From Psychrobacter sp. WY6 (GTDB lineage: Bacteria > Pseudomonadota > Gammaproteobacteria > Pseudomonadales > Moraxellaceae), in NCBI RefSeq assembly GCF_018448495.1, contig NZ_CP049902.1, positions 806,001 through 870,000 on the forward strand: a stretch of DNA of 64,000 bases. The letters run 5' to 3'. Below are positions 28,916 to 41,207 of the stretch, in pieces. The translations under genes and the position numbers were made by a program. The first letter of the stretch is position 1. The number at the start of each line of letters is the position of its first letter. Under the pieces are notes generated by a model. The model ran no database searches. It was not told the origin of the DNA and saw nothing but the letters and a program-made list of their open reading frames with translations.

Positions 28916-29764
28916 ATGATATATTTGACGATTGCGGTGCTTTGTAGTGTCGCCGTTTCAGTATTGCTAAAAGTGTTACGACAGAAGAATATAGACATAC
29001 GCCAGACCATCGTCGCAGGCTATCCGGTGGCTTTTCTGCTGACGTGGTTTTTATTGAAGCCAGACGTCAGTGGCATGAATGCACTTGGCGGTGCATGGGG
29101 CATTATTATTGCGCTTGGTATCCTGCTTCCCGCCGTGTTTATTATCCTTGGAAGGGCGATTGAATCTGTAGGAATAGTAGCAACCGATGCGGCTCAGCGG
29201 CTGTCGTTGATTATTCCTATCGTCGCGGCTTTTTTATTGTTTGGTGAAGTTCTGACCGGCACGCGAATATTTGGACTGTTATTAGGCTTTCTAGCACTCG
29301 GAGCGTTGATTTATCGTCCACAGCAGGGTCAGATTAGCAGACAAGCGAAGCATACACCGCTTTGGCTATTTGGCGTCTGGGCAGGCTATGGCATTATTGA
29401 TATCTTGTTCAAGCAAGTTGCCAAGCAGGGCACTGCTTTTCCTCTGACATTATTTGTCAGTTTTGGTTTAGCAGGATTATTGCTGTTTATTTATTTGCTG
29501 ATTACGCGGGTGCGCTGGCAGGGGAATGCGCTCACAGCAGGATTGTTATTAGGTGCGCTCAATATGGGCAATATTTATGCTTATGTACGTGCGCATCAAG
29601 TATTGTCCGAGTCGCCTAGCATCGTCTTTACCGGTATGAATGTCGGTGTCATTGCAGTGGCAACCTTGATAGGGGTCGGTGTGTTTAAAGAGTCGCTTAA
29701 CCGTATTAATGTCTTGGGTTTATTATTAGCCATTTGCTGTGTGGTAGTGCTATTTTTGGCATAG
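28916..29764 (+). CDS. DMT-superfamily (EamA-like) transporter
   Basis: The 282-residue product is almost entirely hydrophobic, with about ten transmembrane helices in two homologous halves of five. The first half ends near FLALGALIYRP, a loop of about 15 polar residues follows (QQGQISRQAKHT), and the second half ends LLLAICCVVVLFLA. The repeat end of each half (LFGEVLTGTRIFGLLLGFLAL and VFKESLNRINVLGLLLAI) shows the typical EamA pattern of a conserved Glu followed by a helix. Drug/metabolite exporters of this type move amino acids, nucleosides or other small molecules; the substrate is unknown. Confidence 0.85.
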   Translation: MIYLTIAVLCSVAVSVLLKVLRQKNIDIRQTIVAGYPVAFLLTWFLLKPDVSGMNALGGAWGIIIALGILLPAVFIILGRAIESVGIVATDAAQRLSLIIPIVAAFLLFGEVLTGTRIFGLLLGFLALGALIYRPQQGQISRQAKHTPLWLFGVWAGYGIIDILFKQVAKQGTAFPLTLFVSFGLAGLLLFIYLLITRVRWQGNALTAGLLLGALNMGNIYAYVRAHQVLSESPSIVFTGMNVGVIAVATLIGVGVFKESLNRINVLGLLLAICCVVVLFLA

Positions 29765-29927
29765 GATTTCGTCTGCATTTATGACTATATTTATTATTTT
29801 ATATAAGTGTTAACTTATCAGATATAGGCACATAGGGCGTCCTATGGTAAGGTTATTGGCAAACAGCAAGGCTGGCAAAAAAAGTGCTTTGTTAAACATC
29901 AATAAATAAAAACAGGATGCATATTAA

Positions 29928-30828
29928 ATGGAATATCAAAGCCATATAAAAACAGCTACAACGTATCAAAGATGGTTCGGGATTTATCGCTGCCCTCGAC
30001 CAAAGTGGTGGCAGCACGCCAAAAGCGTTAGAGAATTATGGTGTCACAGGCGATGATTATGACAATGACGAAGCCATGTTCGACCAAGTGCATGAGATGC
30101 GCGCGCGTATCATGACTTGCGAGGCTTTTGATAATGAGCGTGTGCTTGGGGCAATTTTGTTCGAAGACACGATGGAACGTGAGGTAAATGGCAAACCGAC
30201 GGCCAATTATCTATGGGAAGAGAAAAATATTGTACCGTTTTTAAAAGTGGATAAGGGTTTGGCTGAGCAAATGAATGGCGTCCAAGTGATGCGTCCGATG
30301 CCAAATTTAGATTTGCTACTCGATAAAGCCAAAAACTATCCAGTATTTGGCACCAAAATGCGCTCAGTAATTTATGAGCCGAATGTCGATGGCATTGAGC
30401 TGGTTGTGCAACAGCAATTCGATGTGGCAAAACAGATACTCTCAAAAGGTCTGATGCCAATCGTAGAGCCTGAAGTCGATATCAACAGTAGCAAAAAACA
30501 TGAATGTGAAGTCATACTCAAGACCAGCATTTTGCACAATCTGGATCGTTTGACTGACGACCAGCAAGTGATGCTAAAACTGACCTTGCCACAAGAAGCG
30601 GGTTTTTACCAAGAGCTAATCGATCATCCAAAAGTGCTAAAAGTTGTGGCGTTATCGGGCGGCTATAGCCGTGGCGATGCTTGTGCCAAGCTTAAGCAAA
30701 ACCCCGGTATGATTGCTAGCTTTTCACGGGCCTTTACTGAGGGGCTGAGTAAGCAGCAAAGTGATGATGAGTTTGCTAATACTATCAACACATCTATCGA
30801 AGAGATTTATGAGGCGTCGAAAGTTTAA
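29928..30828 (+). CDS. fda: Class I fructose-bisphosphate aldolase (one frame break near 29950)
   Basis: It cleaves fructose-1,6-bisphosphate by a Schiff-base mechanism. The first codons (MEYQSHIK) are followed in another frame by QLQRIKDGSGFIAALDQSGG, then STPKALENYG, the family signature. One extra base in the AAAAACAG run explains the break. FLKVDKGLAEQ holds one active-site Lys, LMPIVEPEVDI an active-site Glu, and VILKTSILH the Schiff-base Lys region. The frame is intact from 30076. The length of about 300 residues is normal for the Staphylococcus-type class I enzyme. It is a single gene followed by a strong terminator. Confidence 0.92.
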
Positions 30829-30855
30829 AGCCTTATACTTTTATAATTGATTTTG

Positions 30856-30892
30856 AATCCCAGCTGACTTTAGGTTTGCTGGGATTTTTTTA
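30856..30892 (+). terminator. Rho-independent terminator after the aldolase gene
   Basis: AATCCCAGC (30856-30864) pairs perfectly with GCTGGGATT (30879-30887), followed by a run of T residues. Confidence 0.9.
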
Positions 30893-30953
30893 ATGGCATT
30901 CACAGTAGATATTTATTAAACTTGTGTTTGTTTTCATGGTTTCTGGAGAGGTT

Positions 30954-32019
30954 GTGTTTCGCTTTATTACTTCAGGGTTGTTTTTATTAAGTTGGAGTGT
31001 TTCTAGTCAATCTATGGAGCCTGTAGGCTATTCAGGTACTTGGGCAAGTGCTGCTTATTTTAATAATGCCATCGATGTTATATCAGAGACAGTTATATCG
31101 ATATTACAGATGATGCTAATAATGCTGGTTATACAGTGAGCTATAAGCTGTATAACAATCGTGAAGGGCTTCAATTCCCATTGGTTTTTGAAGTATTCGA
31201 TGAATTTGGACAAAGTAATGAGTTCGAAATTACTGTTGATGGTCAATCGGTGCCTGTTGTAACGGTTACTGAAGATAATAACGGGCTTGAGACATCTGAC
31301 TTCTATATGCCAGCCAATACTGGTTTAGAGCAATTCAGAGCAGATTCAAAGTATATCAACCTGGATTTGTCGTCAGGGTTGCATACTATTACAGCTACTT
31401 ATGACGTCCAGCCGCATTATTATGGCAGTGATTGGACTGGGATAAGCACTTACTCTTATTCGTTAGTGCCGATGAAGGAGAGCGTCAGTGATGATAAGCA
31501 GTTTAAAGGGTCATTTATTAAGCTAAATTTCAATGGTAGTTTAGACTATATCAGTATGGATATCGATGGCACGAAGAATACTTTACCTTCTAATAACCAA
31601 TGGCATTTCAACGATAATCTTGCGAAAGAGATTGATTTTATTATTCAAGCACCTCTGAATCCTGTGGCAAAAGTTTTGACGGCTGTTTCACCATTCATAA
31701 CTATAAGTTTCGCGCTATTTGTATTGGGTGGACTGCATTTACGTATGATGAAACGTAGACAGCAAGCCCAGCCCGAAACCCTTTGGACAGTCATGCTGGT
31801 GGGTGTTTTCTAGTGCCTCTGCTTAGCCTGATAATTTATTACCTCTATCTACTGGTGACAGATATGATCATTGGTCAAGGCGCAACAGGAGAAAGTCGCG
31901 ATTTGTTCTTTATATGGGTTTTGCCGTTAGGCTATATAGTAATAACACCTATTTATTTGATAATTAGTTTTGTGGTTTTTATGATGGTTAAACAGACGGT
32001 TACTAAAACAGTAAAGTAA
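30954..32019 (+). CDS. Membrane protein of unknown function, tandem paralogue 1 (two frame breaks)
   Basis: The product is rebuilt over three frames. A signal peptide (FRFITSGLFLLSWSVSSQS) and an extracytoplasmic beta-rich domain come first. The domain has YKLYNNREGLQFPLVFEVFD, a VDGQSVPV turn, LSSGLHTITATYDVQP, SDWTGISTYSYSL, and an SNNQWHFNDNL segment. Three or so helices follow from ITISFALFVLGGLHLRM, with an end segment ITPIYLIISFVVFMMVK. Breaks lie near 31120 (a stop just where IDITDDANNAGYTVSYKLYN should run) and near 31800. A GTG at 30954 follows GGAGAGGTT and is the likelier start; ATG 30924 is the alternative. It matches the next gene throughout. No known family recognised. Confidence 0.7.
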
Positions 32020-32091
32020 TTATAGTTGAAGGCTGTAAATAGCTTTGTGATTCGCGAACAGCTAGCTGACGAGCCATTTGAGAGAATATTA

Positions 32092-33183
32092 ATGCGTAGG
32101 ATCATTTTAGAATTGCTTTTATTAAGCCACAGTATGTTTAGCTATGCCAATATGGCGTCTCCCATTATCGACGGTACTAATGCCAGTACGGCATATTCAA
32201 GCAAAGATATCGATATATTGTCTGAAAACATAGATATCAATATTGCTGAAGGTTTTAATCAAGCTGACTATGATGTCACTTATGAAATTTATAGCGCTAA
32301 AGAAGGCGATCGAATACCTTTGGTTTTTGAGGTGTTCGATAACATAGATAATGATGCAGACAAAAGCTTTATAGTCGAAGTCGATGGGCAAGCGGTACCA
32401 GTACTTATCAATTATGATTATGAAAGTCATTCAAAATCATTGCCTGCTTATCATGATCCAGAAACGGATATGGCTGTGCCGTTCAATAATGACGCTAAAT
32501 ACTTTGAGATACACTTAAGCGAAGGCAATCATGTCATTAATGTTAAATACTCTGCCTATCCTACAATAAACCGTAGTGATTGGACCAATCAATATATCTA
32601 TAGCTATTCATTAAAACCTGCCAAAACTTGGAAAAGCTTTGGTGACTTGACCGTTACTTTAAAGATTGCTGATGAGTCGAAATATTTGAAGACTAATCTT
32701 GGCGAACCTTTAAGTGGGATGATAAAAGCTGATTCGAAGTGGGTCTTTGATCATCTGCCTCAAGATGTTCTTGAGATCTTATCAACCACAACCAAGCCTC
32801 CTCTAGCACAGTGGTTAATTAACTTAGACTCATTAATACTTCTGTTGTTTTTGATATGTTTGTTAGGGGGTGCTCACTATGGACTTATGTATTGGAGCCG
32901 GAAGAAAAGCCTTAAAAAAGCATGGATGGTCACATGGTTAGGGATTCTGATAGTTCCATTTATCGTATTGATGATAGTTTTCTATAAGATTTGTCTTATA
33001 GATTGGTTACTGGGCGAGCATGCCAGCAGGTATCATGGTTATACTATTTTTATTATTATCTTTGGCTATCCACTGACTTTGCTTGTTTATTTAGTCATTA
33101 TGAAACTGTGCGACTCTTACTTCAAACGAGTTTTTCCACGAGACTCAAAAATAAACGTAAAAAAGCTTAAACCTAGCAACTAG
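32092..33183 (+). CDS. Membrane protein of unknown function, tandem paralogue 2
   Basis: The frame is open from 32026, but ATG 32092 opens a clean signal peptide (MRRIILELLLLSHSMFSYA). The 363-residue product has the same plan as the gene upstream: YEIYSAKEGDRIPLVFEVFD, VEVDGQAVPV, LSEGNHVINVKYSA, RSDWTNQYIYSYSLKP, DSKWVFDHLP, then helices (LILLLFLICLLGGAHYGLMY; WLGILIVPFIVLMIVFYKIC; IFIIIFGYPLTLLVYLVIM). Both copies share a G-G-x-H-x-x-x-M motif at the end of the first helix. The extracytoplasmic part looks like an immunoglobulin-like sandwich (inference). The function is unknown, and nothing nearby points to a pathway. The frame is intact. Confidence 0.75.
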   Translation: MRRIILELLLLSHSMFSYANMASPIIDGTNASTAYSSKDIDILSENIDINIAEGFNQADYDVTYEIYSAKEGDRIPLVFEVFDNIDNDADKSFIVEVDGQAVPVLINYDYESHSKSLPAYHDPETDMAVPFNNDAKYFEIHLSEGNHVINVKYSAYPTINRSDWTNQYIYSYSLKPAKTWKSFGDLTVTLKIADESKYLKTNLGEPLSGMIKADSKWVFDHLPQDVLEILSTTTKPPLAQWLINLDSLILLLFLICLLGGAHYGLMYWSRKKSLKKAWMVTWLGILIVPFIVLMIVFYKICLIDWLLGEHASRYHGYTIFIIIFGYPLTLLVYLVIMKLCDSYFKRVFPRDSKINVKKLKPSN

Positions 33184-33193
33184 ATTTAAGCTT
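33157..33193 (-). terminator. thiC terminator, overlapping the end of the facing gene
   Basis: On the minus strand AAGCTTAAATCTAG pairs with CTAGGTTTAAGCTT (one mismatch) around a 3-base loop, followed by TTTT. The hairpin spans the stop codon of the convergent membrane-protein gene. Confidence 0.82.
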
Positions 33194-33213
33194 AAGTATT
33201 AAATATTGAAAAA

Positions 33214-35195
<1,982 letters not shown>

Positions 35196-35458
35196 ATGCT
35201 GTCCTAGCGTGTTGGTTTTTGAATAAAAGCAACACCGCCAGTAGCTGCGGGGGGTAGCACCTGTGATCCAGACAAATTCAGCTCATGAGCATTAGCCTAC
35301 GACCAAAAAACATAGTCGCGGATGATGCTCATCAAACGTTGGACGCAGCTTTATATCAGTCTTCACTACTTAATAGTACATCAGGCACATTAAGGGAGTA
35401 ATGAGGATAAAAAAGGCATTTCTGCACGTCCTTTGCCATAAATAACAAAGTGCTTAAG
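35196..35458 (-). promoter_or_regulatory. Region between the TPP riboswitch and thiC
   Basis: No gene. Just after the riboswitch (minus strand) is AAAGGACGTGCAGAAATGCC followed by six T residues, near 35409-35430. With the preceding GGC it can form short stems (GGCA/TGCC or AAAGG/CCTTT). It is a possible terminator of the expression platform, but the pairing is weak. The remaining 200 bases before thiC show no clear structure. Confidence 0.4.
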
Positions 35459-35583
35459 ACTTCCCTGCGTCGGTACTAACCGCATCAGGTTCGGCGGGTG
35501 ATCTCTCAGCGAATGTATAAAGACGACTACTTTAATAAAGCAAGTTTAGTAAAGCGAGCCAATAATACACCGCACCCCGAGTC
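35459..35583 (-). ncRNA. TPP riboswitch (THI element) upstream of thiC
   Basis: Read on the minus strand, the element starts ACTCGGGGTGC. After a variable P3 arm it contains CGCTGAGAGATCACCCG, then GAACCTGATGCGGTTAGTAC, and ends CGACGCAGGGAAGT. CTGAGA, ACCCG, GAACCTGAT and GGTTA-TACC are the invariant pyrimidine and pyrophosphate sensor parts. It binds thiamine pyrophosphate and represses thiC when the vitamin is plentiful. Confidence 0.96.
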
Positions 35584-35789
35584 TGTCAGTGTTGTAAATC
35601 AACTCAATACTAACAAAGTTCTGCAATGAGGGCTAATGATATTTAGATGAAAATATCAGGCGTTGAGTTTGAGGTTCGATGTTTTTATGAGAACGACTCT
35701 AGAGTACCAGTGATTGAAATCACTTGATATTACTGAGCTGTAGATAGCTTATCTAAATATTATGTAAAGCGAATGAAAGATTCTGGAGG

Positions 35790-35807
35790 TTGTCATTAAA
35801 CTGTCAT
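35790..35807 (+). promoter_or_regulatory. Pho box (PhoB site) upstream of pstS
   Basis: TTGTCATTAAACTGTCAT consists of two 7-bp half-sites (TGTCAT direct repeats) 11 bp apart, nearly identical to the PhoB consensus. It lies 75 bases before pstS, replacing a -35 box. It implies induction on phosphate starvation. phoB and phoR are not in the window. Confidence 0.9.
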
Positions 35808-35881
35808 AAAAATTTGGCAAGATAGCACGCATGTCACAAACAATGCTTTTTTGTATCGTTGTTAAACTTTAGGAGTCCTAC

Positions 35882-37045
35882 ATGCGTTATTCGTTATTAG
35901 CAGTGGCCGTTAGTTGTACATTAGTGCTTACGGCATGTAATAAATCGACTGAAACGACAGAGCCAGCTGCGGATAGCAGTAGCGCTGTCACCACCACTGA
36001 AGCAACTACTCAGACAACCTCTGCTTCTGCAGCAGGTTTTAAATCTGCTGAGAATATCGCTATGAATATCACGGGTGCAGGGGCATCGTTCCCGCAGCCT
36101 ATCTATGCTAAATGGTCTTACGACTATAACGCTGCTACCGGTGGTCAAGTCAATTACCAGTCGATTGGCTCTTCTGGTGGTATCAAACAAATCGAATCAA
36201 AGACAGTCGATTTTGGGGCGTCTGACGCGCCGATGACGCCTGAAGAGCTAGACGCAGCAGGCTTGATTCAGTTTCCGACGGTTATCGGCGGTGTTGTACC
36301 TATCGTAAACATCGACGGTGTTGAGCCGGGCGCGTTGAAATTAGACGGTGCAATGTTGGCAGACATCTATTTGGGTAAGATTAGCAACTGGAATGACCCT
36401 GCTATCAAAGCCATGAACCCAGATTTGACTTTGCCTGATGCCGCTATTACGACAGTATTCCGCTCAGACGGTTCAGGGACAACGTTTAACTTTACGGATT
36501 ATCTTGCCAAGGTTTCACCAGACTGGAAAGACACAGTTGGTGTTGATAAAACAGTCAAATGGCCAACGTCTGCGACTGGTGCAGGTGGTAAAGGTAACGA
36601 AGGGGTTTCAAGCTACGTCAACCGTATGAAAAACTCTATCGGCTACGTTGAGTATGCTTATGCTAAGCAAAACAACATGTCACATACTGCGTTGAAAAAC
36701 GCTGCTGGCAACGTCGTTCAGCCATCTGCTGAGACATTTGCTGCGGCAGGTGATATCGATTGGTCAAAACAAGCAGGCTTTTATAAAGTCATCACCAACT
36801 CTGAGACTGAGCAAGCATGGCCGATAGCTGCTGCGACCTTTATCTTGGTACATAAGCAGCCAGAGAATCCTCAGCAAGTGGCTGGCGTGCTGAACTTCTT
36901 TGATTGGGCTTATACCCAAGGCGACGATGATGCCATGGCACTCGATTACGTACCATTCTCTGATGCAGCGGTTGCCTTATTTAAGGAAAAATGGAACGAG
37001 GTAAAAGGCAGTGATGGACAGCCTGTTTATAAGCCTGCTCAGTAA
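35882..37045 (+). CDS. pstS: Phosphate ABC transporter substrate-binding lipoprotein PstS
   Basis: The 387 residues start with a lipoprotein signal (MRYSLLAVAVSCTLVLTACN, lipobox LTAC). A Ser/Thr-rich linker of about 35 residues follows, then the mature binding domain. Phosphate-contacting motifs are present: GAGASFPQPIYAKW, SIGSSGGIKQI, FGASDAPM, and FRSDGSGTTFNFTDYL. WPTSATGAGGKGNEGVS and IGYVEYAYA are typical of the PstS family. The lipid anchor and long linker differ from soluble E. coli PstS and are common in Moraxellaceae. Start follows TAGGAGTCCTAC. First gene of the pst operon, with a Pho box. Confidence 0.96.
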   Translation: MRYSLLAVAVSCTLVLTACNKSTETTEPAADSSSAVTTTEATTQTTSASAAGFKSAENIAMNITGAGASFPQPIYAKWSYDYNAATGGQVNYQSIGSSGGIKQIESKTVDFGASDAPMTPEELDAAGLIQFPTVIGGVVPIVNIDGVEPGALKLDGAMLADIYLGKISNWNDPAIKAMNPDLTLPDAAITTVFRSDGSGTTFNFTDYLAKVSPDWKDTVGVDKTVKWPTSATGAGGKGNEGVSSYVNRMKNSIGYVEYAYAKQNNMSHTALKNAAGNVVQPSAETFAAAGDIDWSKQAGFYKVITNSETEQAWPIAAATFILVHKQPENPQQVAGVLNFFDWAYTQGDDDAMALDYVPFSDAAVALFKEKWNEVKGSDGQPVYKPAQ

Positions 37046-37219
37046 CCTATCCATGCTAATCATGAATCAATAATTTTCTAATTATCCTCTCGAATAACTA
37101 TTCTCCGGTAGTGATTTGAGAGGTTTTATCACAGCAAATTTGATGACAAGTTTGTTGTGATAAAACCGAATGAATGCTTCTACTATTTTGACTTGATTCT
37201 ATTTAATGCTGAGACACTT

Positions 37220-38173
37220 ATGAATGATTTAAGGTCCCAACTGGCTAAACAAAAGCGCTATGACTTATTGTTTGTGAATGCTACTAAGGCTTTTGCCATA
37301 CTGGTACTCTTATCGTTGGGCGGCATTTTAGTCTCCTTGATTATCGGAGCATGGCCGAGCATTCAAACATTTGGTCTAGGATTTTATACCAGTAATAATT
37401 GGGATACGGTCGCCAATGAGTACGGGGCTCTTGCCCCTATTTATGGCACGCTAGTAACGTCATTTATAGCTATTCTCATTGCAGTACCAATCAGTTTTGG
37501 TATTGCCATATTTTTGACCGAGATGTGCCCAATCTTCCTCAAAAAACCACTTGGTATCGCCATTGAGCTATTGGCTGGTATCCCTTCTATCATTTACGGT
37601 ATGTGGGGTTTGTTTGTCTTTGCACCTTTCTTCGGTGATCACATTCAGCCATGGTTTATCGAGCATATAGGGCCATTGCCTATCATCGGTAAGCTATTTA
37701 CTGGTGCACCAATGGGACTGGGTATGTTTACCGCCTCGCTGGTACTTGCCATCATGATTATTCCATTTATCGCCGCCACCATGCGCGATGTTTTTTCGGT
37801 CGTGCCAGACCTGCTTAAAGAATCAGCATATGGCATGGGCGCGACGACTTGGGAAGTCATGTTCAAAATTATCCTGCCGTATACCAAAGCTGGCGTGGTT
37901 GGTGGCGTGATCTTAGGACTGGGTCGGGCATTGGGTGAGACGATGGCAGTGACTTTCTTGATTGGTAATGCCTTTAACATCAGTCCGAGTCTATTTACCT
38001 CAGGTGTGACTATTACCTCAGCTTTAGCCAACGAGTTTGCCGAAGCGTCGAGTGAGCTACATTTGGCTTCCTTATTACATTTAGGCTTAATCTTATTTGT
38101 CATCACCTTCATTGTACTATCTCTAGCAAAACTCATGCTCATGCGCATGGATCACAAGGCAGGCAATCGGTAG
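37220..38173 (+). CDS. pstC: Phosphate ABC transporter permease PstC
   Basis: This is an integral membrane subunit of the high-affinity phosphate importer. The frame is open from 37157, but ATG 37220 gives the usual start ([18 protein letters not shown]), and the 317-residue length fits E. coli PstC (319). Six helices are visible. The EAA loop ([20 protein letters not shown], about 200-220) contacts Pst[21 protein letters not shown] and [16 protein letters not shown] are family signatures. Confidence 0.96.
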   Translation: MNDLRSQLAKQKRYDLLFVNATKAFAILVLLSLGGILVSLIIGAWPSIQTFGLGFYTSNNWDTVANEYGALAPIYGTLVTSFIAILIAVPISFGIAIFLTEMCPIFLKKPLGIAIELLAGIPSIIYGMWGLFVFAPFFGDHIQPWFIEHIGPLPIIGKLFTGAPMGLGMFTASLVLAIMIIPFIAATMRDVFSVVPDLLKESAYGMGATTWEVMFKIILPYTKAGVVGGVILGLGRALGETMAVTFLIGNAFNISPSLFTSGVTITSALANEFAEASSELHLASLLHLGLILFVITFIVLSLAKLMLMRMDHKAGNR

Positions 38174-38264
38174 TCGTTTGACAATCTCGATAGGTGTTTT
38201 ACGGATTTATTGGACATCAATAAACATTGATAGATATTGATAAAAGATATGGGAAATAAATAGT

Positions 38265-39170
38265 ATGGCTGCTAACAATGCGATCAATGCACCACTACCG
38301 ACTCAGCCAAACAGCGCTAGCCGCTACAATCAAAGCCTTTATAACAAGCGCCGTTTGACCAACAAGTTAGGTCTAGGCTTTGCCATGTCGGCGATGGTTT
38401 TTGGACTATTTTGGTTGTTTTGGATTTTGCTTACGCTTTTCGTGGAAGGCTTTCAAGGTATTGTGCAGCTGCCTATTTTTACTGCTGATACACCGCCACC
38501 GATGAGTGCGGGCGGGCTGCGTAACGCCATTGTCGGTTCAGTAATGCTCGCGTTTTCAGGATTGTTTATCGGTGCACCTATTGGCCTCATGACGGGTATT
38601 TATTTATCCGAGTTCGCTCAAGGCAGTATGCTTGGCAAGGTAACGCGTTTCTTAAATGATATTTTGTTATCCGCACCCTCGGTTGTGATTGGTCTCTTTA
38701 TTTATGCATTGATGGTAAAAGGTCAAAGTTTCTCTGGTTGGGCAGGCGCGTTAGCATTAGCATTAATCGTTATTCCTGTGGTCGTGCGTACCACTGAGAA
38801 TATGCTCAATCTGGTTCCTAATAGCATTCGTGAAGCGGCTTACGCACTTGGCACACCCAAGTGGAAAATGGTGACTCAAGTAACGATTAAGGCGGCTAGA
38901 GCAGGACTGACCACTGGGGTGTTACTGGCATTTGCTCGAATCACTGGTGAGACAGCACCGTTGCTATTTACGGCGCTTAACAACCAATATTTCAGTACCG
39001 ATATGAGCCAGCCTATTGCTAACTTACCCAATACCATCTACCAGTTTGCGATGAGTCCTTATGATAACTGGCATACCTTAGCGTGGGCGGCAGCGTTGCT
39101 GATCACGACCTCTGTCTTGGTATTAAACATTTTGGCAAGGTTCATCGGTAGTAGAGGTCAGGCTAAATAA
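38265..39170 (+). CDS. pstA: Phosphate ABC transporter permease PstA
   Basis: This is the second membrane subunit. The 301 residues show six helices, with IGLMTGIYLSEFAQ, LLSAPSVVIGLFIYALMV, the EAA loop EAAYALGTPKWKMVTQVTI, and ARITGETAPLLFTALNNQYF. A polar head of about 30 residues (MAANNAINAPLPTQPNSA) comes before the first helix. It lies 91 bp after pstC in the same operon. Confidence 0.96.
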   Translation: MAANNAINAPLPTQPNSASRYNQSLYNKRRLTNKLGLGFAMSAMVFGLFWLFWILLTLFVEGFQGIVQLPIFTADTPPPMSAGGLRNAIVGSVMLAFSGLFIGAPIGLMTGIYLSEFAQGSMLGKVTRFLNDILLSAPSVVIGLFIYALMVKGQSFSGWAGALALALIVIPVVVRTTENMLNLVPNSIREAAYALGTPKWKMVTQVTIKAARAGLTTGVLLAFARITGETAPLLFTALNNQYFSTDMSQPIANLPNTIYQFAMSPYDNWHTLAWAAALLITTSVLVLNILARFIGSRGQAK

Positions 39171-39255
39171 AGACTGATGGTAAATTAAGGCTTGTCCTAG
39201 ATTATCTCGAGAATTTACTTCCATTTATATTCATTGAGCTGGGTTGGAACATATT

Positions 39256-40194
39256 ATGAATGACGTCATGAGCAAAATCCGTACAAAAAAGCCTGTCGAT
39301 AAATTCAATGCGGCAGATAAATTTAATCCAACAACAGACAGTTTATTAAACAGACCGATGTCGACGGCAGCACAAATGGAGCAGCCAGATATTGCCAGCC
39401 TAACCAAACAAACGCTTCATGATATTCCCAAAAACATGCCTGCAGCAAAAATGCAAATTCGGGATCTGAATTTTTATTATGGTGACTTTCAGGCGCTAAA
39501 AAATATCAATATCGATATTCCTGATAAAAAAGTCACTGCTTTCATTGGTCCTTCAGGTTGCGGCAAGTCGACGCTATTACGTACCTTTAATCGGATGTAT
39601 GACTTATATCCGGGTATGCGGGCAGAAGGCAATATTAATCTTGATGGCAACAATATCTTGGGCAAAGACATCGATGTCAATTTGCTACGCGCCCAAGTCG
39701 GTATGGTTTTTCAGAAACCTACCCCATTCCCGATGTCAATCTATGACAATGTCGCCTTCGGAGTACGCCTTTATGAAAAGTTGAGCAAAGCTGAGCTGGA
39801 CAATCGGGTAGAGTGGGCACTCAAAAAATCCGCATTATGGCCAGAAGTGAAAGACAAGTTAAAGGCTTCTGGATTGTCTTTATCAGGTGGTCAGCAGCAA
39901 CGCTTGTGTATTGCGCGTAGCGTCGCGACCAAGCCTGAAGTGTTATTGCTTGATGAGCCGACATCAGCGCTTGACCCTATCTCGACCGGCGCGATCGAAG
40001 ATTTGATTGAAGACTTAAAACAGGATTACACCATTGCCATCGTTACGCATAACATGCAACAGGCCGCGCGTGTGTCTGACTATACCGTCTATATGTACTT
40101 AGGCGATATGATTGAGATGGGCGAGACCGACCAGATATTTACCAAGCCTGCCCAAACCGCCACAGAAGACTATATTACGGGTCGTTATGGCTAA
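39256..40194 (+). CDS. pstB: Phosphate ABC transporter ATPase PstB
   Basis: This ATPase powers phosphate uptake. Motifs: Walker [11 protein letters not shown]-loop [11 protein letters not shown], signature LSGGQQQR, Walker [15 protein letters not shown]-loop [12 protein letters not shown]. The core starts near residue 60 ([16 protein letters not shown]). The preceding 60-residue polar extension is not in E. coli PstB and matches other Moraxellaceae (from memory). ATG 39256 is preferred to the in-frame TTG 39244. The end ITGRYG is the standard PstB terminus. Confidence 0.95.
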   Translation: MNDVMSKIRTKKPVDKFNAADKFNPTTDSLLNRPMSTAAQMEQPDIASLTKQTLHDIPKNMPAAKMQIRDLNFYYGDFQALKNINIDIPDKKVTAFIGPSGCGKSTLLRTFNRMYDLYPGMRAEGNINLDGNNILGKDIDVNLLRAQVGMVFQKPTPFPMSIYDNVAFGVRLYEKLSKAELDNRVEWALKKSALWPEVKDKLKASGLSLSGGQQQRLCIARSVATKPEVLLLDEPTSALDPISTGAIEDLIEDLKQDYTIAIVTHNMQQAARVSDYTVYMYLGDMIEMGETDQIFTKPAQTATEDYITGRYG

Positions 40195-40313
40195 CATCGC
40201 GGTCTGAGCAAGGACGACGTGCTCGATACGTTCAATAAGATATCGTGAGCCAATCTGTTCGACTCAACAGCCACACCGCGCTACCAAAATATGGATTTTA
40301 GGGAATACCTCTT

Positions 40314-41118
40314 ATGCAAAGCGATAAGCATATCTCCAAAAGTTTTGACCAAGATCTTGATGAAGCTATCCGTTTGTTTTATACATGGGCGATAGCGCGA
40401 CCAACCAAGTGGCGAAAGCAATCCATGCGCTTATCGATAAAAATGAGACACTGGCGCAAGAGGTGATTGATATGGACTTTGATATCAATCGAATGGAAGT
40501 CGAGTTGGATGAGCATATCTTGCTATTGGTCGCCAAACGCCAGCCCGCTGCCAGCGATTTACGCTTGGTCATGTCTATCAGTAAAGGCGTGGTTGATTTA
40601 GAACGCATCGGTGATGAAGCCGTCAAAATCGCTCAGATGGCCAAAAAAATTGCGGCACAAGGTAAACTGTCGTATGGCTATGCAGAAGTTCAACATCTCA
40701 GCAATCAGGTTCGTTTGATGCTGCACAATGCGCTAGAGGCATTTAGCCAATCGAATGCTGAGCAAGCGTTTGAGGTCATGCGTAACGATAGCATGGTCAA
40801 TGATGAGTATCAGTCAGCCATCCGTGCTTTGATGACCTATATTATGGAAGATTCACGGCACGTTTCAAAAGTTATCAATATTATGTGGGTATTGCGGCGC
40901 TTGAGCGGGTAGGCGATCATGCACAAAATATTGCAGAACTGGTGATTAACTATATTAGTGGGCAAGATGTGCGTCATTCCGACTATGCGCTGGTCGAAAA
41001 AGCGGTGCAAGAAGCCAATGACCGTATGGCGGCGCGCCAAGTCAGCACCCTGTCTGCCACTAAACCTGCCGTCAAGTCAGCCACAGATTTTGTAGACTCA
41101 AACGGTGATGAGGGCTGA
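40314..41118 (+). CDS. phoU: Phosphate signalling regulator PhoU (two frame breaks)
   Basis: PhoU links the Pst transporter to the PhoR kinase and shuts off the Pho regulon when phosphate is plentiful. The head MQSDKHISKSFDQDLDEAI is followed in another frame by MGDSATNQVAKAIHALIDKN. The body has two three-helix bundles, each with a metal-binding E(D)xxxD-type motif (VVDLERIGDEAVKIAQ; AALERVGDHAQNIAE). The second motif is reached after a further break near 40885. The tail of about 30 residues (STLSATKPAVKSATDF) is variable. It ends the pst operon, before a bidirectional terminator. Confidence 0.94.
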
Positions 41119-41146
41119 AAAAAACAGTTCATCGTTAATTTACATC

Positions 41147-41182
41147 CAAAAAAAACGCGCTATATTAAATAGCGCGTTTTTT
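41147..41182. terminator. Bidirectional terminator between phoU and yggX
   Basis: AACGCGCTAT and ATAGCGCGTT form a perfect 10-bp stem with loop ATTAA. It is flanked by A residues on the left and T residues on the right, so it can stop both convergent transcripts. Confidence 0.92.
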
Positions 41183-41207
41183 ATATTGTGGCAATAATAA
41201 AAAGCAA

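Noticed and set aside
37645..38148. A 167-codon minus-strand frame inside pstC
   Set aside because: It is fully contained in the well-supported pstC and has no family features.
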